Positions 12,237 through 25,360 of a stretch of DNA of 64,000 nt are shown in pieces. The stretch spans positions 62,001 through 126,000 of the forward strand of contig JACGCN010000039.1 of the NCBI GenBank assembly GCA_014905825.1, given 5' to 3'. The notes under the pieces were generated by a model that worked only from the letters and a program-made list of their open reading frames with translations, was not told the origin of the DNA and searched no databases. Source of the DNA: Lyophyllum atratum (Eukaryota > Basidiomycota > Agaricomycetes > Agaricales > Lyophyllaceae). How positions within the stretch are numbered: position 1 is the stretch's first letter; each line of letters begins with the position of its first letter. The position numbers were made by a program, and so were the translations under genes.

Positions 12237-12966
12237 GATCTATAACCCTGGGTCCCCAAGTTGCAGAAGGCTTTTAGCAAGGTAGCGGCGAGACCGGGCG
12301 ACATGGCCACGGATGCTGGATTTCTGTAACCCCATGAGTGCTCATTTCTGTGATCAGAGTGAGCTTCTAGATCGTAACCGCAATGCACCTTGTGAAGTAA
12401 AATTGAAACGTTTGCCACGACTCAGATCTGACAGGTTCCAACTGATTTTCCAAGTGGCTTATTAGATTGCGATATCCAATGCGTCGACTTACTTCCCACT
12501 CCCGAGAGATGCCAACTGTGACTCAGCGCTAGTACTCAGCCATCAAGCGGAGGTAGTGAGCAGCTAGAAAAGAGTTGAATGGCTTGTGTGATGATGAGCG
12601 CTTGATGTGATCACATCAGAGCTGACGGAACCTTTACGCTCGCAGATATATCGCCCAGTTATCGCCCACCTGAAGCGTTTCAAGGGTCTTTGCCAACCTG
12701 ACATATCGGTGATACATGATTGGTTCTTGCTTCGCACTTCTTGGCCGAAGCGCAGGCGGAGAACCTCTACGAGTTTGAAGGCTTGGATCTTGAAACAGTC
12801 TGCTTTGTCGGGCACTGACGGACACCATGGCTAGGCTGCCGCATCATGGAAGCCCCATTCGGTCCCCTCTTCGGGTTCGGCCATCTTAAAGCTCCCCTGA
12901 TCTCTCCTGGACCTATTTGTACCATAGGTACATCGTACTCACCGACCCTCCCCACATTGATACGAA
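12237..12966. other. Divergent intergenic region, no gene seen
   Basis: The 730 bp between the NmrA-like and hemerythrin-like starts hold only short ORFs on both strands with no family-like features. It presumably holds two promoters; no TATA box stands out. Confidence 0.5.
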
Positions 12967-13976
12967 ATGTCGACGGTTGAAAACCTCCGTAGCAGCGTTG
13001 AGACCTTCAAGAACGCCTCATCCGGTACTCAGCCTAAAGATGTTTACGCGGCTCAGCAGTGGGAAATGGCAGGTGCTCATGCCATGCTAATGAATGGCTT
13101 GTTGACTGTCTATGAGGCAAGAGCATTTCGTTTAAGTGCTTGAATCACGAACCTAATTGTTCCGTAGAAATCAAGCTCAGTGCCCGAGGACAAAGTGCAA
13201 CTTTTCGTTGAGTACGCGTTGCAATGGGTCGCGGCACTTGATCACCATCACGAGTGAGTCACCCACCAACTGCTGCTGAGGGCCGAAAAGTAGACGCTTT
13301 CTCTTTTAGCTGGGAAGAGAACCTGTACTATCCCTTGTTTGCCCCAAAATTCAACACGGACGCGATTGTTGCGGAACACCAGACTTTCCATGCAGGCACC
13401 CAGAGTTTTAAAGACTACCTCGTGTCATGCCTTCCTGCTGGAACTACCTGGGGATATAGCCAAACCGTAGGACCTCACGAACAGCAAAAGTTCGATGGAG
13501 CACACCTAAGAACCATCATTGACGGATTTGCCACTGAACTCTCAACCCATGTATGTACCTCGACGTAGCTTGCTTCGGCTTACACTGAAATGTAAGCTCC
13601 CCATAGCTTCAACAAGAAATCGGGTATCTTGACCCCCAGAAGCTCCGTGCATCTGGGCTAACAGAAGCTGAGGTCAAGAACATCGCCGCAGTGTCAGAAA
13701 AGCACATGAAGTCAATGGTGAGGCTCGATCCGCTTTCCTCGCACGCCAGTCTATATTCACCTCCATCCCCCAGCCACCGTTCACCTTCCTCATTTATACC
13801 ATCATCCACGCCCCGAAGGGATCAGGCTTCCCACCTGTACCTGGTCCGGTCAAGAATATTCTCGCGCCTTATATCTTCTATCTACCGAATAGAAGGGTAA
13901 GTATTGATGTGTGCAGTGCTGAATGTTACTAACTTGGGTCCCTTCAAAGTTGTGGCAATTTGCTCCCAAGAACTGA
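12967..13976 (+). CDS. Hemerythrin-like HHE cation-binding domain protein
   Basis: Four-helix HHE proteins bind two iron atoms through His and carboxylate ligands; fungal members are mostly uncharacterised. Exons are 12967-13116, 13168-13253, 13310-13550, 13607-13717, 13774-13896 and 13950-13976 (245 aa). Candidate metal ligands are H in AGAHAMLMNG, the run ALDHHHDWEENLYYPLF, AEHQTFHAG, and ELSTHLQQEIGYL, matching the helix order of the domain. The last 60 residues (PPFTFLIYTIIHAPKGSGFP, then PYIFYLPNRRLWQFAPKN) are the tail seen in related mushroom proteins. The first intron (13117-13167) starts with GC and not GT. No signal peptide is seen, so it is probably cytosolic. Confidence 0.85.
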
Positions 13977-14415
13977 GGCGGCTTTCCGTGGACACTGAAG
14001 AATCCTTGGCCCTTGTTCGAACAGGGCCTGTCGCATAGACACTCTGATCCTCCTTTGTCAGACTATGCATTACCACTACATATTAGTATGTTGCTTTGAA
14101 TGATTCCATTGCGTTTGATCAAAGAAGCTCTCTTGAAACAGAATACATATTCCCGATAGGTAATAATTACGGCGACAACCGGATTGCGCGGTGCCAGTTG
14201 TTGTGTAACTTTGATCTACTTTGATCTTGCTGATTTCACGACATCCAGATCCTTTTTTAGTCGGCAGATAAATCGACATCGAATATATTCAGATACATAC
14301 AGTAGATACAAAGAAGGGAAGAGGATAAATATTACAATAAAATCAAGATTCCACGAAACCCAGGGATACATAAAGACTGCCTGGAAAAGAATGACAATGG
14401 GCGAGAACTTCCTGC
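13977..14415. other. Convergent intergenic / 3'-UTR region
   Basis: AT-rich spacer between the convergent hemerythrin-like and DUF6533-type genes. Nothing gene-like seen. Confidence 0.5.
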
Positions 14416-15795
14416 TCATACGTATGACTTGGCAGTTTCAGTGTCGGCGATGATAATTACACCAGGAGTCGTGGAAGGGGATGTCCTGGAGAGTTCATAG
14501 GAACCACCTGGTTTGCTAGGCGCATTCCACAGAGGTAGCTTTCGTTCAACCTTTGCCGAGTCACCGGAATGGTGGCCAACTTGGACAGGAGTTCGTGGCG
14601 CACGGAGATTGAGTACCAGTCTGCATGACATGATGATGTTCAGCATCAGTGTTGCCCTATAATTGCGTTTTTAGTCAACCGTGAGCACGCAGGAAGAGGC
14701 ATAGAGCAACTTACGGAAGGTTGATGGCTTGCAAGGTCTCGGATTGTGTGACAAAAAGAACGACATTGAGTAGATTCATCCTGCCCTAGACTGAGATGTG
14801 TGCGGATTGCAGAATAATCAAAAACATACGTGAAGATAGCCGCAAAATAAATGAGACCGTCGCGGAATAGGAGTGCCAGGGTCGAGGATGTAACTTTGTT
14901 GCGCCAGTGTTCAATTGACTTGTATAAGGTCATCACGAAGGTGATTGTGTCGAACGCTAGCGGCATCACCTACTGGATGAATCGTTAGTGTCCGAAGAAT
15001 ATCACTTCAACTGTTGACCTACCCAGAAGCCGACGAGCCAGTTTGTAGGGCCAATAGCAACACATGGAACGATAACGCCAGGCGCGGGGCTCGGTGCAGG
15101 GAAGACTTTTGTCAAAGTAATCACATGTATGATGAACTCGGCAAGCACGATCGTTCCAAGAACACCGATGATGATTTTAGACTTTCCGTACAGCTACATA
15201 GTAGGAAGACGATGAGCATCTGCCGTTGGAGATTCGACTAGAAACTTACGGCATAAACACGGCTTCCCATGATTATTTGGGACAGGAAAGTCGAAATAAA
15301 TGCGCCCACGGGTTGCCAACGGAATATTTCTGATATTGTTTGCAATGTTAGATAACATGTGTGGAAGGAAGTAAGTGGAGACTCGCTCTGGCAGGTCTCA
15401 ACCGAGATCGCATGTGTAATGGGCGTTGTGAAGAGCGGAATGACAACCGCGAACTGGATCAGACCATAGTACCTGTTCAAAACATACAGCGCAGATATAT
15501 ACTGGTTGGAAAATAGATCAGCTTCAAAACACGACCATAGTGAAAACTATCTGAATACATACACTGAAATTCTTCTTCCAGACGCGCTCGATCTCTTTGG
15601 GTAGATTCATGAAATAATCCCAGCCGAAGATGCAGAACCTGACCGTCACAATTGGTTGTAAGTCAGTCGATCATCGAAGTGGCAGAGAAGTACATACATT
15701 CCGACAGTCCACAAAATGATGGCCTGCCCATCCTTCTCTCCCTTTGCTAGCGCGGCCAGTTGCTCTGACGAGGGAGGACCAGGGGGGCCAGACAT
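14416..15795 (-). CDS. DUF6533-type multi-span membrane protein
   Basis: Agaricomycete-specific family of unknown function, predicted to have seven membrane helices like a receptor. Exons are 15795-15698, 15638-15563, 15501-15250, 15193-15023, 14969-14830, 14780-14715 and 14656-14416 (347 aa). The N-terminal signature is FGWDYFMNLPKEIERVWKK and ALYVLNRYYGLIQFAVVIPL, then hydrophobic segments VGAFISTFLSQIIMGSRVYA, KIIIGVLGTIVLAEFIIHVI, FWVMPLAFDTITFVMTLYKS, LFRDGLIYFAAIFTMNLLNV and NLPATLMLNIIMSCRLVLNL, which is the family order (WDY, LNRY, TLYKS, RDG, NLPA, SCRL). The last 75 residues are a Ser/Pro-rich, probably cytoplasmic tail. Ligand and role are unknown; the DUF number is from memory, while the family pattern itself is clear. 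Confidence 0.8.
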
Positions 15796-16812
15796 TGGGC
15801 AGACGAGAGATACAGAGGAACTACTGTGCTAGTTGACCAAATTAAGGAAACCGGCACGAGACCAATTGCAACGGGGACGGGGGCGAAAGATGAGATTCCT
15901 TTTGGAGTGCTGCTGCGTATTTATCCGCAACCCAAGATTCGGCCATTATGGAGTGTATGCCATTCCGGAATCTGGGGATAGCTGATGCACACAGCATAAA
16001 CAGCAGCTTGACTCAGGGATGATTGATGCGACACTGGGAACGTGCCTATTCGCGCAAGACCGGCGAGATGACGTGTGATCACTTGCTATACGACAAATGC
16101 TTTAGGTATTGTGAACGGCGCCATGCCTATTCGAGTCGTTCGCAAGGCACTGGAGGTAAGTACGGTTTGCGCATATCGAAAATGCCACCCATATCATTTG
16201 GAGCATTCAAAGTGACCCAAGATTTCGTTGCGAGGTTTCCTGACTATACATGCGGATAAAGGGTGATAGTGCTGATTCGACTGTATCACCATGTAGAGCC
16301 TTTCGGGAGTAGCGGCGGACACAGAGCGACGGAGCAACTTGAGTCAGCAAAACCCGACACCTTCGTCGATTGCAGGGTCGGGGCGGTTCCACGTGGGCTG
16401 TAAAAGGGTCGTTTCAAGTTGCTTGCGGGACGTTGCGGGCCGTGTGGCGCGAAGAGCGAGGATGTATTTCAGCCATGGTCTCTAAATCTGCTGAGATTGT
16501 GTGAATGGCTGGAGATACATTGAAATATGCACCCTGTTACCCTAAATCAAACAGGACGATGATGATGCCAGTCGACATCGTTATTTCGATTCTCAGGAAT
16601 GTGGAAGTTGGAGAGGCTGTATCCGCTAAACATAGCCCAGCGTTCAAAAGGCTCCTGTTGAGGGACCTGCCCTGAAAACAGGGCGGCTGTGGAACGTTGA
16701 ACACCCGGCCACACTCGGCCAAGACTCCGACACCCACGGCGATACGAAACGCATCTCTATTCTACATAATCCTTCTAAGCTATCCTACAAACCAACAATG
16801 TTCCTGACATCA
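15796..16812. other. Intergenic region with a possible F-box-like ORF remnant
   Basis: About 1 kb with no convincing gene. A plus-strand ORF of about 40 codons at 16556-16674 begins MMMPVDIVISILRNVE and resembles the start of a mushroom F-box protein, but stops early and lacks the rest. The remainder shows nothing. Confidence 0.35.
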
Positions 16813-19775
<2,963 letters not shown>

Positions 19776-19988
19776 CCTGATATTAAGAGATTACTGTGGG
19801 GTATAGTGCAGATGTAGTAGGTTCGATATGAGTGGGTTGAACGTGGTCGTGGTCGTAAAGGCACAGTCGGCCTTCACTGCCACGATCACTCTGAAAATGA
19901 CTGTGCTTACGTACGTCACAGGCCAGCAAAGGGCTCCATCAATGCGTTCACTTGAACCATACTCTGATAATTGACTTTGCTAAAAGGT
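19776..19988. promoter_or_regulatory. Shared head-to-head promoter, SEC18 / STIMATE-like
   Basis: The 213 bp between divergent start codons must contain both promoters. No distinct box is recognised. Confidence 0.45.
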
Positions 19989-21467
19989 ATGGCGTCGCCA
20001 GCCACCAATGCCACGGCCGGAATTCTGTCGGACAATATTCCAGATGATGAGTCCTGTGAACTTCTCGGTCCGACTGCGCTGGTCAGTTGCTTTTCTATCT
20101 CAGATTTCCCTTGGATGTGACTTTTTCTATCCCAAGGTGGTACAAGGTGTCCTGGGAGTGTTGGTCATTCTCTCTCTGGTCTACAAACGACACAGAGAGC
20201 CGAGGAAACGTCCGTGGAAGATATGGTCCGTTTCTCATCCTCGGTCGGAAGTCCATGTGTTGATATGGGGTTATCTATCCAAGGCTCTTTGACGTTTCTA
20301 AACAAATTGTAGGCCAGATGTTTGTCCACGGGGTCAATGTTTTCTTGTCTGGTCTCATTTCTGAGTTTACCTCCGGGAATGCGTGCGTTTTCTACTTTCT
20401 ACATATCCTGTTGGACACGACGCTGGGTAAGATACTGTCTTGGCGTGAAAGGGACTTGTGCTGACGCTTATTTAGGTGTTGCGTTCCTCTACGTGATCCA
20501 TCACGTTCTTACCCATATATTTTCGGAGAAGTTGCAGCTCAAGGGGTTCGAATCTGGAGTCTATGGGACCCCCCCTTCAGTCAAATATTGGGCTCGACAA
20601 GCTGCACTATATGTCCTGGCCTTGACAACGATGAAGTTGCTGGTTATCACCCTCCTCGTAGTGTTCCCTGGGATCTTCTCTATCGGGGAGTGGCTCTTGA
20701 GCTGGACGCGGGTCGGAGAAGGCGACTCCCTCCAAGTTATATTGTGCGTCGTCTCTCTTCCCAGTAACGAGTTTCATTGATTCTTCCACAATGACAGCAC
20801 CATGGGCATCTTCCCTATCATCATGAACATTCTCCAATTTTGGCTCATCGACTCCATCGTCAAAGCTCGTTCCATGGTGTCTTTGGACGAGGACAGTTTA
20901 AATGTTTATGGTAGTGAGGATCACGAACCTTTGTTCCGAGCACCTTCGGATGACGAAGGTGACGGTGATTACCGGCTCCCTGACGCTGAAGGTGGACGGC
21001 CACATCCCCCCGAACGCCATAAATCCGTACGAGAAGAATATGCATCGACTGGAGCTAACTCTTCCGAAGACCCAGGCGATCACTCCTACCCACCAAGTCT
21101 CTCCCGGAGCACCTCTTCGGGCAGCATCACGCCTAAACCAGCGAAAAACCTGCTCAAGAAAGCCAAACGGCGAGCAGCGCCTGCACCTCTCAGTCTACAG
21201 AATAACAATCCTCCTGCCGTCAATTCACCGGGAATATCTGCTGCACAACAAGCCTTGCCCCATGTGCCCCTGGTTCCGCAACCCGTACCTGTGCAAAGAG
21301 CAGAGGCTGTAGATGACTCCGCAGATGCTTGGGCAGAGACGTGGGACGATTCAGATGACTGGGCGAATCGGGTGGGGAAGGAGGAGTGGACAGGGCGTAG
21401 GAACGAGCAAAAGAAAGATACCCTTCAGAACGCTTGGGATAGTACCACTCATCAGGCCGGTTCATAG
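19989..21467 (+). CDS. STIMATE (TMEM110)/YPL162C-type vacuolar or ER membrane protein
   Basis: Related to human STIMATE, an ER protein that supports store-operated calcium entry, and to yeast vacuolar-membrane protein Ypl162c; the function in mushrooms is not known. Exons: 19989-20081, 20137-20225, 20284-20426, 20476-20743 and 20798-21467 (420 aa). Family signatures in order: VVQGVLGVLVILSLVYKRHR with EPRKRPWKIWLFDVSKQIVG, MFVHGVNVFLSGLISEF, CVFYFLHILLDTTLGVAFLY, the run LQLKGFESGVYGTPPSVKYW, ALYVLALTTMKLLVITLLVV, and MGIFPIIMNILQFWLIDSIV. Five or so membrane helices lie in the first 270 residues. The last 150 are acidic and Ser-rich, predicted cytosolic, ending with a Trp-rich DSADAWAETWDDSDDWANRV stretch that is not part of the family core. 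Confidence 0.88.
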
Positions 21468-21691
21468 TATCCGGCGACATTCCTTCAGGGTCTTCGGTGG
21501 ATCTCGGTGTACATTATAGATCGATTAATACATTCGCAACTCAAATAAGGTGAAAGATTTGCCCATGTACAAGCGCGCTTCCTCGACATATTTTACCCTC
21601 ATTCACTACTCTGAGACACATTCGAACATAAACGTCAGTCGCGGAGTAAAGTTCCTAGTGAGACATCTGATTTTGCTTGCCTCTTCTCATC
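21468..21691. other. 3' flank of STIMATE-like gene
   Basis: AT-rich sequence following the stop codon, probably 3' UTR; no separate feature is seen. Confidence 0.4.
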
Positions 21692-22013
21692 ATGTCGAAC
21701 GAAGTTTTCCCCCGTACTGCTCAGTTTTTCGCAAAAAAAAATCTGTCGCAAAAAAACCTCGCCAACATTTGTTTGAACCTGATTCAGTCCGGAGCAAAGT
21801 GGCAGCGCTGCCGCACCTTGATAACATCACCCTGGACAACATCGAGCTGAGGAATGTCTCTATAATGATATTTTCCAGTGTCTGAAGGACCCGGCGTTGA
21901 ACCTGCCCACCATTTCGCATGCCGTCAAGCACGGATCGGAAGATACACGGGCTTTCTATACCCTAGCCGGGTTCGCGTTTCAGGGACTTGGGATCTGCCC
22001 TATTCTGCCGTGA
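21692..22013 (+). CDS. Possible small orphan gene, two exons
   Basis: A weak prediction. Exon 1 (21692-21770) starts MSNEVFPRTAQFF and runs over A9 and A7 homopolymers; exon 2 (21847-22013) continues EECLYNDIFQCLKDPALNLP and TISHAVKHGSEDTRAFYTLA, ending GICPILP. Both pieces look protein-like and the join is in frame across a 76-bp intron, giving 81 aa. The donor (GTTTGA) is poor, and the frame change could equally be a frameshift in the homopolymers. No family is recognised. It could be a decayed gene at the edge of the gene-poor island. Confidence 0.3.
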
Positions 22014-22335
22014 CTAGTCGTGCTTCTCAATGGCTTTGGGACTACTCAATCAACCGCAGAAATCACAAGAACGCAGGGAAACAAAAACACTAGATAAAGC
22101 CTATCGCCTGTAACAGCTACATTGCCTCCGTAGTTAAACATGAGTGAAATGGGCAAAGTAAAATCCGCCCTACAGAGTACGCAACACACACACTCGCTGT
22201 ACACAGAAGTTGTCCACGATTTGAACAAGAGAAAGAGAAATTGTACGTGATCTGCATTTTATTCAGCTTGCCTGCTAATATGACGAACGACACCAACATA
22301 TAAAATACACACCAGATTTGTGCCCTTGGCAAATT

Positions 22336-22647
22336 TCAAGCCGATAAATCATACGTTGCAGCCAGTTCCTTCATGCGCTCTCGCACAGCGCGCAAAGCGT
22401 TGTCTGACTCGCCAGTCATGAGGCTGCAGCACTGCAACTCCGGGTCGTAACAATTCTCGACCGGTTGATGAAGCGAATGTAACGACCCAACGCTGGATCC
22501 TTCTTCATCCGAGTCATCGGTGAAGCTTTGCTCGGACCTAGACTCAGACCAGGGGGGGCCACCGGCGTAAAGCCGAGAGATGGACAGAACCGTTGGGGTC
22601 TGTTTGTCAATTGATCGCCGGTCGCGCCGAGCAGTGCTGGAGCGCAT
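22336..22647 (-). CDS. Orphan ORF, 103 aa
   Basis: Single-exon ORF beginning MRSSTARRDRRSIDKQ and ending ERMKELAATYDLSA, hydrophilic, acidic in the middle (FTDDSDEEGSS), with no recognisable domain. Its bases 22545-22614 or so are a near-identical inverted copy of the 3' end of the orphan gene at 23197-24167, so part of this ORF is antisense to that gene's coding sequence. This makes a recent rearrangement more likely than an old gene. Expression is unknown. Confidence 0.3.
   Translation of the reverse strand: MRSSTARRDRRSIDKQTPTVLSISRLYAGGPPWSESRSEQSFTDDSDEEGSSVGSLHSLHQPVENCYDPELQCCSLMTGESDNALRAVRERMKELAATYDLSA
22540..22614 (+). repeat. Inverted duplication, left copy (about 75 bp)
   Basis: This stretch, including CCACCGGCGTAAAGCC and AACCGTTGGGGTCTGTTTGTC, recurs in reverse complement at about 23168-23240 with only a few differences. 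About 550 bp separate the two copies. Confidence 0.85.
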
Positions 22648-23196
22648 CTTCGTCACCTACCGTCGAGATTGACCGTCTTTATAGCCATTGCACCTTCGTC
22701 GTTTCTGTATGTCCGGTAGTATTTAAAGATGGTAAATCTCGCTTTCTGACAGCCTCGATCCCCAGACCCTGAGAGGCCTTGCTTCTGTCTACATTCCACT
22801 GTCTTGTCTGCATTAACATTGGGACTGCATCTGCAACTCCTACTGCCTGGTAATGACTATCTAAATCATGAACTGCGAAGGTACCTGAAATATAGGTCCT
22901 CCTTTCGCGACATCTTTCGAGTGTTCAAGTGGTGAAATTATATCACTTGGATATCATAAGCAAAGTAGGCAATTTATTTGAAATGTTGGAGCGTAGGCTG
23001 GTAAGGGAGAATGCTGTGGCCATGCTGTACTGGAACTCACAATTCGAGTCAACTCACTGTGCCTCCTTACCCTACGATAAAGTGATTCTGAATTCGTGAG
23101 GTAGGTAGCTCACAAGGAGCACTGCCCAAAATGGCGTTGACAAATAGACCCCAACGGATTTGGAAGGCGTCGACAAACAGACCCCAACGGTTCTGT
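22648..23196. other. Spacer between the inverted copies
   Basis: No gene seen. Near its right end the 19-base motif CAAAYAGACCCCAACGG with its flanks occurs twice within 30 bp (from 23141 and from 23172), so the duplicated segment also carries a short internal repeat. Confidence 0.45.
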
Positions 23197-23240
23197 TCAT
23201 CTCTTGGCTTTACGCCGGTGGCCCCCCCCTGACTCAGACT
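23168..23240 (-). repeat. Inverted duplication, right copy (about 73 bp)
   Basis: Reverse-complement partner of 22540-22614. It covers the last codons and the stop of the orphan gene 23197-24167 and its 3' flank. Confidence 0.85.
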
Positions 23241-24167
23241 GCCGACTCGGCCCACCAATGGTGTCGGCGAAGTTTCGGCGATCGTATTCGACATATCTCC
23301 AGCGCTGCCCGAGGGCGACAATGACGCCAATGGTATCAATGTGCACATGGTCTTCACATTGGAACGCATGTGTCACTTGCTCCTCAGTCTGTACAAGGAC
23401 ATGCACAAAGTTGGTTTCTCGTGGGCCTTCCAACCCTTCTCGCTCTGCAGGTTTCGGCTTGTTTTCCACCAGCATGAGCAGATATTTTTGCCAAATGTCT
23501 TTGTCGCCGTCGTATATGTGGAGAAGCTCAGCGAAGTCGGGAATTCGCTTCGAGCGTTTGGGTTTACGTGGCAGATTAGGACTAGGGGTCATGGGATGAG
23601 ATGATTCAGGGCTCCATGTATTACGAATAGCCGGGGGAGGGGTGGATGGCAATGGGGAGCCGTAGTTCATGATGTCAATGTCTTTTCGGCGGGTGCGCAA
23701 GTCTGGTGGGCTCGGCGCATTTGAATCACGGCCATAAGACAAGGGAGAGAAGACATCGTCGTTGCTGGAGCCATAGACAGGACGGTCGTCTTCCATGTCA
23801 ACTGTGTCAATACCACGCACCAGAGGAAACTGGGAATATGTGACTGTGGTTCTCAGATCTCTGTCGCCCATCAAGTTGGTGCAAAAATCCTGGTCAAATA
23901 TCATTTTGTCCAGGACCCTGCCCCATATGCCATACCAAGGTGCCTCTCTGTGGTCCCAGTTGGCGGCAGCAGCAAGTTTTAAGTCTCGATCCATTAGGTA
24001 TGACGCAAAATTAGGAGCAGTGAGGGATCTTGCGATGTTGCACTTTATCGCTGGGGTCGGCCAGCAGTGCTCCTTGAGCTATGAATCTGTTGTACATATT
24101 TATTGCACAAAAAGACTTCGAGACGCAGAATGGTGATGGTATCAAACGAGTCAGAAATGCGGTCCAT
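23197..24167 (-). CDS. Orphan mushroom-type protein of unknown function
   Basis: Function not recognised. The main exon 24078-23197 is open for 294 codons; an upstream exon 24167-24117 (MDRISDSFDTITILRLE) joins in frame across a 38-bp interval with GT..AG ends, giving 310 aa. The N-terminal part LTAPNFASYLMDRD plus ANWDHREAPWYGIWGRVLD has the look of a lineage-expanded Agaricomycete family with a conserved WDH.EAPWYG core, recalled only loosely. A disordered Ser/Pro middle follows, then IPDFAELLHIYDGDKDIWQK, HVLVQTEEQVTHAFQCEDHV and DTIGVIVALGQRWRYVEYDR, a compact alpha/beta-like stretch. The tail is basic (GGGHRRKAKR). The 38-bp intron is shorter than all others here, so the true start may be within the main exon (ATG at 23994). 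Confidence 0.55.
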
Positions 24168-24294
24168 CGTGAGGCAATTTAGGCAAGAACACATGAATGA
24201 AGGAGTTTGGTTGTAGAACATGAGACGTGATTGATTCGGAATTACTATTAAGGAAGATAAAACGGGAAATTTTAGCATATGTAAGATGATCTTC

Positions 24295-24325
24295 TCCATT
24301 GTTCGTCTTGAAGACGAACAATGGA
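24295..24325. repeat. Perfect palindrome A (31 bp with 1-bp centre)
   Basis: CCATTGTTCGTCTT and its exact reverse complement flank a single central G. It differs from palindrome B by one base in each arm, and the pairing is kept. Confidence 0.9.
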
Positions 24326-24420
24326 TTAGTACTGAATCGGCTGCATTGAGCATAAGGACCCGCACCACTGATGATCAATGAAACAGGTGAGAATCAAAGA
24401 ATGTGTGTCTGATGAGTGGG

Positions 24421-24449
24421 CCATTGTTCATCTTGAAGATGAACAATGG
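24421..24449. repeat. Perfect palindrome B (29 bp with 1-bp centre)
   Basis: CCATTGTTCATCTT, a central G, and the exact reverse complement. It lies 125 bp from palindrome A, and the flanking sequence on the right (ATGGATTA) is also shared. Confidence 0.9.
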
Positions 24450-24681
24450 ATTACATACACTGGATGCAAATATCGATCTTCTTGGGCGAAAAATGCAAAG
24501 ATTATTGAAAAGATATTCCACTGCTCAAAGAATATTCAAACAATATCGAAGATCTGGAATAATCTTTCAATATCTCTTAGATCTTTTTGTGGCAGTTATC
24601 GTTCTTTGTTTCCAGTGATAGTACCAAATCGGCTGCATAATGGGCATTGAGCATAAGAACCCGTACCGTGACTAATGATCG

Positions 24682-24846
24682 ATTAATGACACTGCGGGCA
24701 TCGGCCTATATATCCGTAGAAAACATCAAGAACATATGTGGAGAATATCGTGATCCAGCGTTCTGATTGGTCCATCACAATATATTCACGATATGTTCTA
24801 ACTATGATCGATGAATTTTTAGGCCAATGCCCGCAGTGTGATCAAT
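24682..24846. mobile_element. Foldback MITE-like element, 165 bp
   Basis: The ends form imperfect inverted repeats of about 26 bp (left includes CACTGCGGGCATCGGCCT, right includes AGGCCAATGCCCGCAGTG). Pairing continues inward with matching GAACATAT..GTGAT segments, so nearly the whole element can fold into one hairpin. It has no coding capacity. A target-site duplication is not clear. The pattern fits an old non-autonomous MITE. Confidence 0.7.
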
Positions 24847-25360
24847 TACCTTGCTCACAAGGTCTCCCACATGCCGTTTTCGTCATTGTTCCTGTTTGCC
24901 CTCGCTGTACTTGTTTGGCAACACATTCTTTGTACTTGCTTGCCTACAGCTTGCTTGCGGCCCGAAGCCCGCTGTGTCTCTACCTCAACCGTTTGTACTT
25001 ACACCTCGAGACTTGTGCCTGTGATCTCGTCCAAATTGCCCGTCCTGTATAGTTATGGGCTCGCCCTGACTATGTCTGATTTATCGGTTGTCGTATTCGG
25101 CGCTCATCGGTCATCGTTGTTTGGCTTCACCGTGGATGGCCCGAACTGCATGTTCGATTCCCTCCTCGACCTGTAACTATGGAATCATGCAGGTTACTTT
25201 TCGAGCACATCCTCATCGGTCGCCCAATTACTCGTCGGGTACGCGGTGTATTACGGCGACCCGAATGACACATTGTACTCGACTTCCGGCCCTATTTATC
25301 TCCAAAATTGCATGTTCCTACTCGAACTCCCGCCCTATTTCTCTCCCTCCCCCCGCTTCC
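24847..25360. other. Gene-free spacer
   Basis: Low-complexity T/C-rich sequence with overlapping weak ORFs; nothing supportable. Confidence 0.4.

Noticed and set aside
11933..12418. 161-codon minus ORF upstream of the NmrA-like start
   Set aside because: The 5' part reads through the first intron and untranslated DNA; the NmrA protein starts at 12236 with MAPTKPII joined to TVVTGTGAQG.
10910..15795. Metabolite gene cluster (NmrA-like, HHE protein, membrane protein)
   Set aside because: There is no backbone biosynthetic enzyme, transporter or regulator; the genes face different ways and look unrelated.
24295..24325. Palindrome as a transcription terminator
   Set aside because: Rho-independent hairpin terminators are bacterial; there is no T tract and no gene end nearby.
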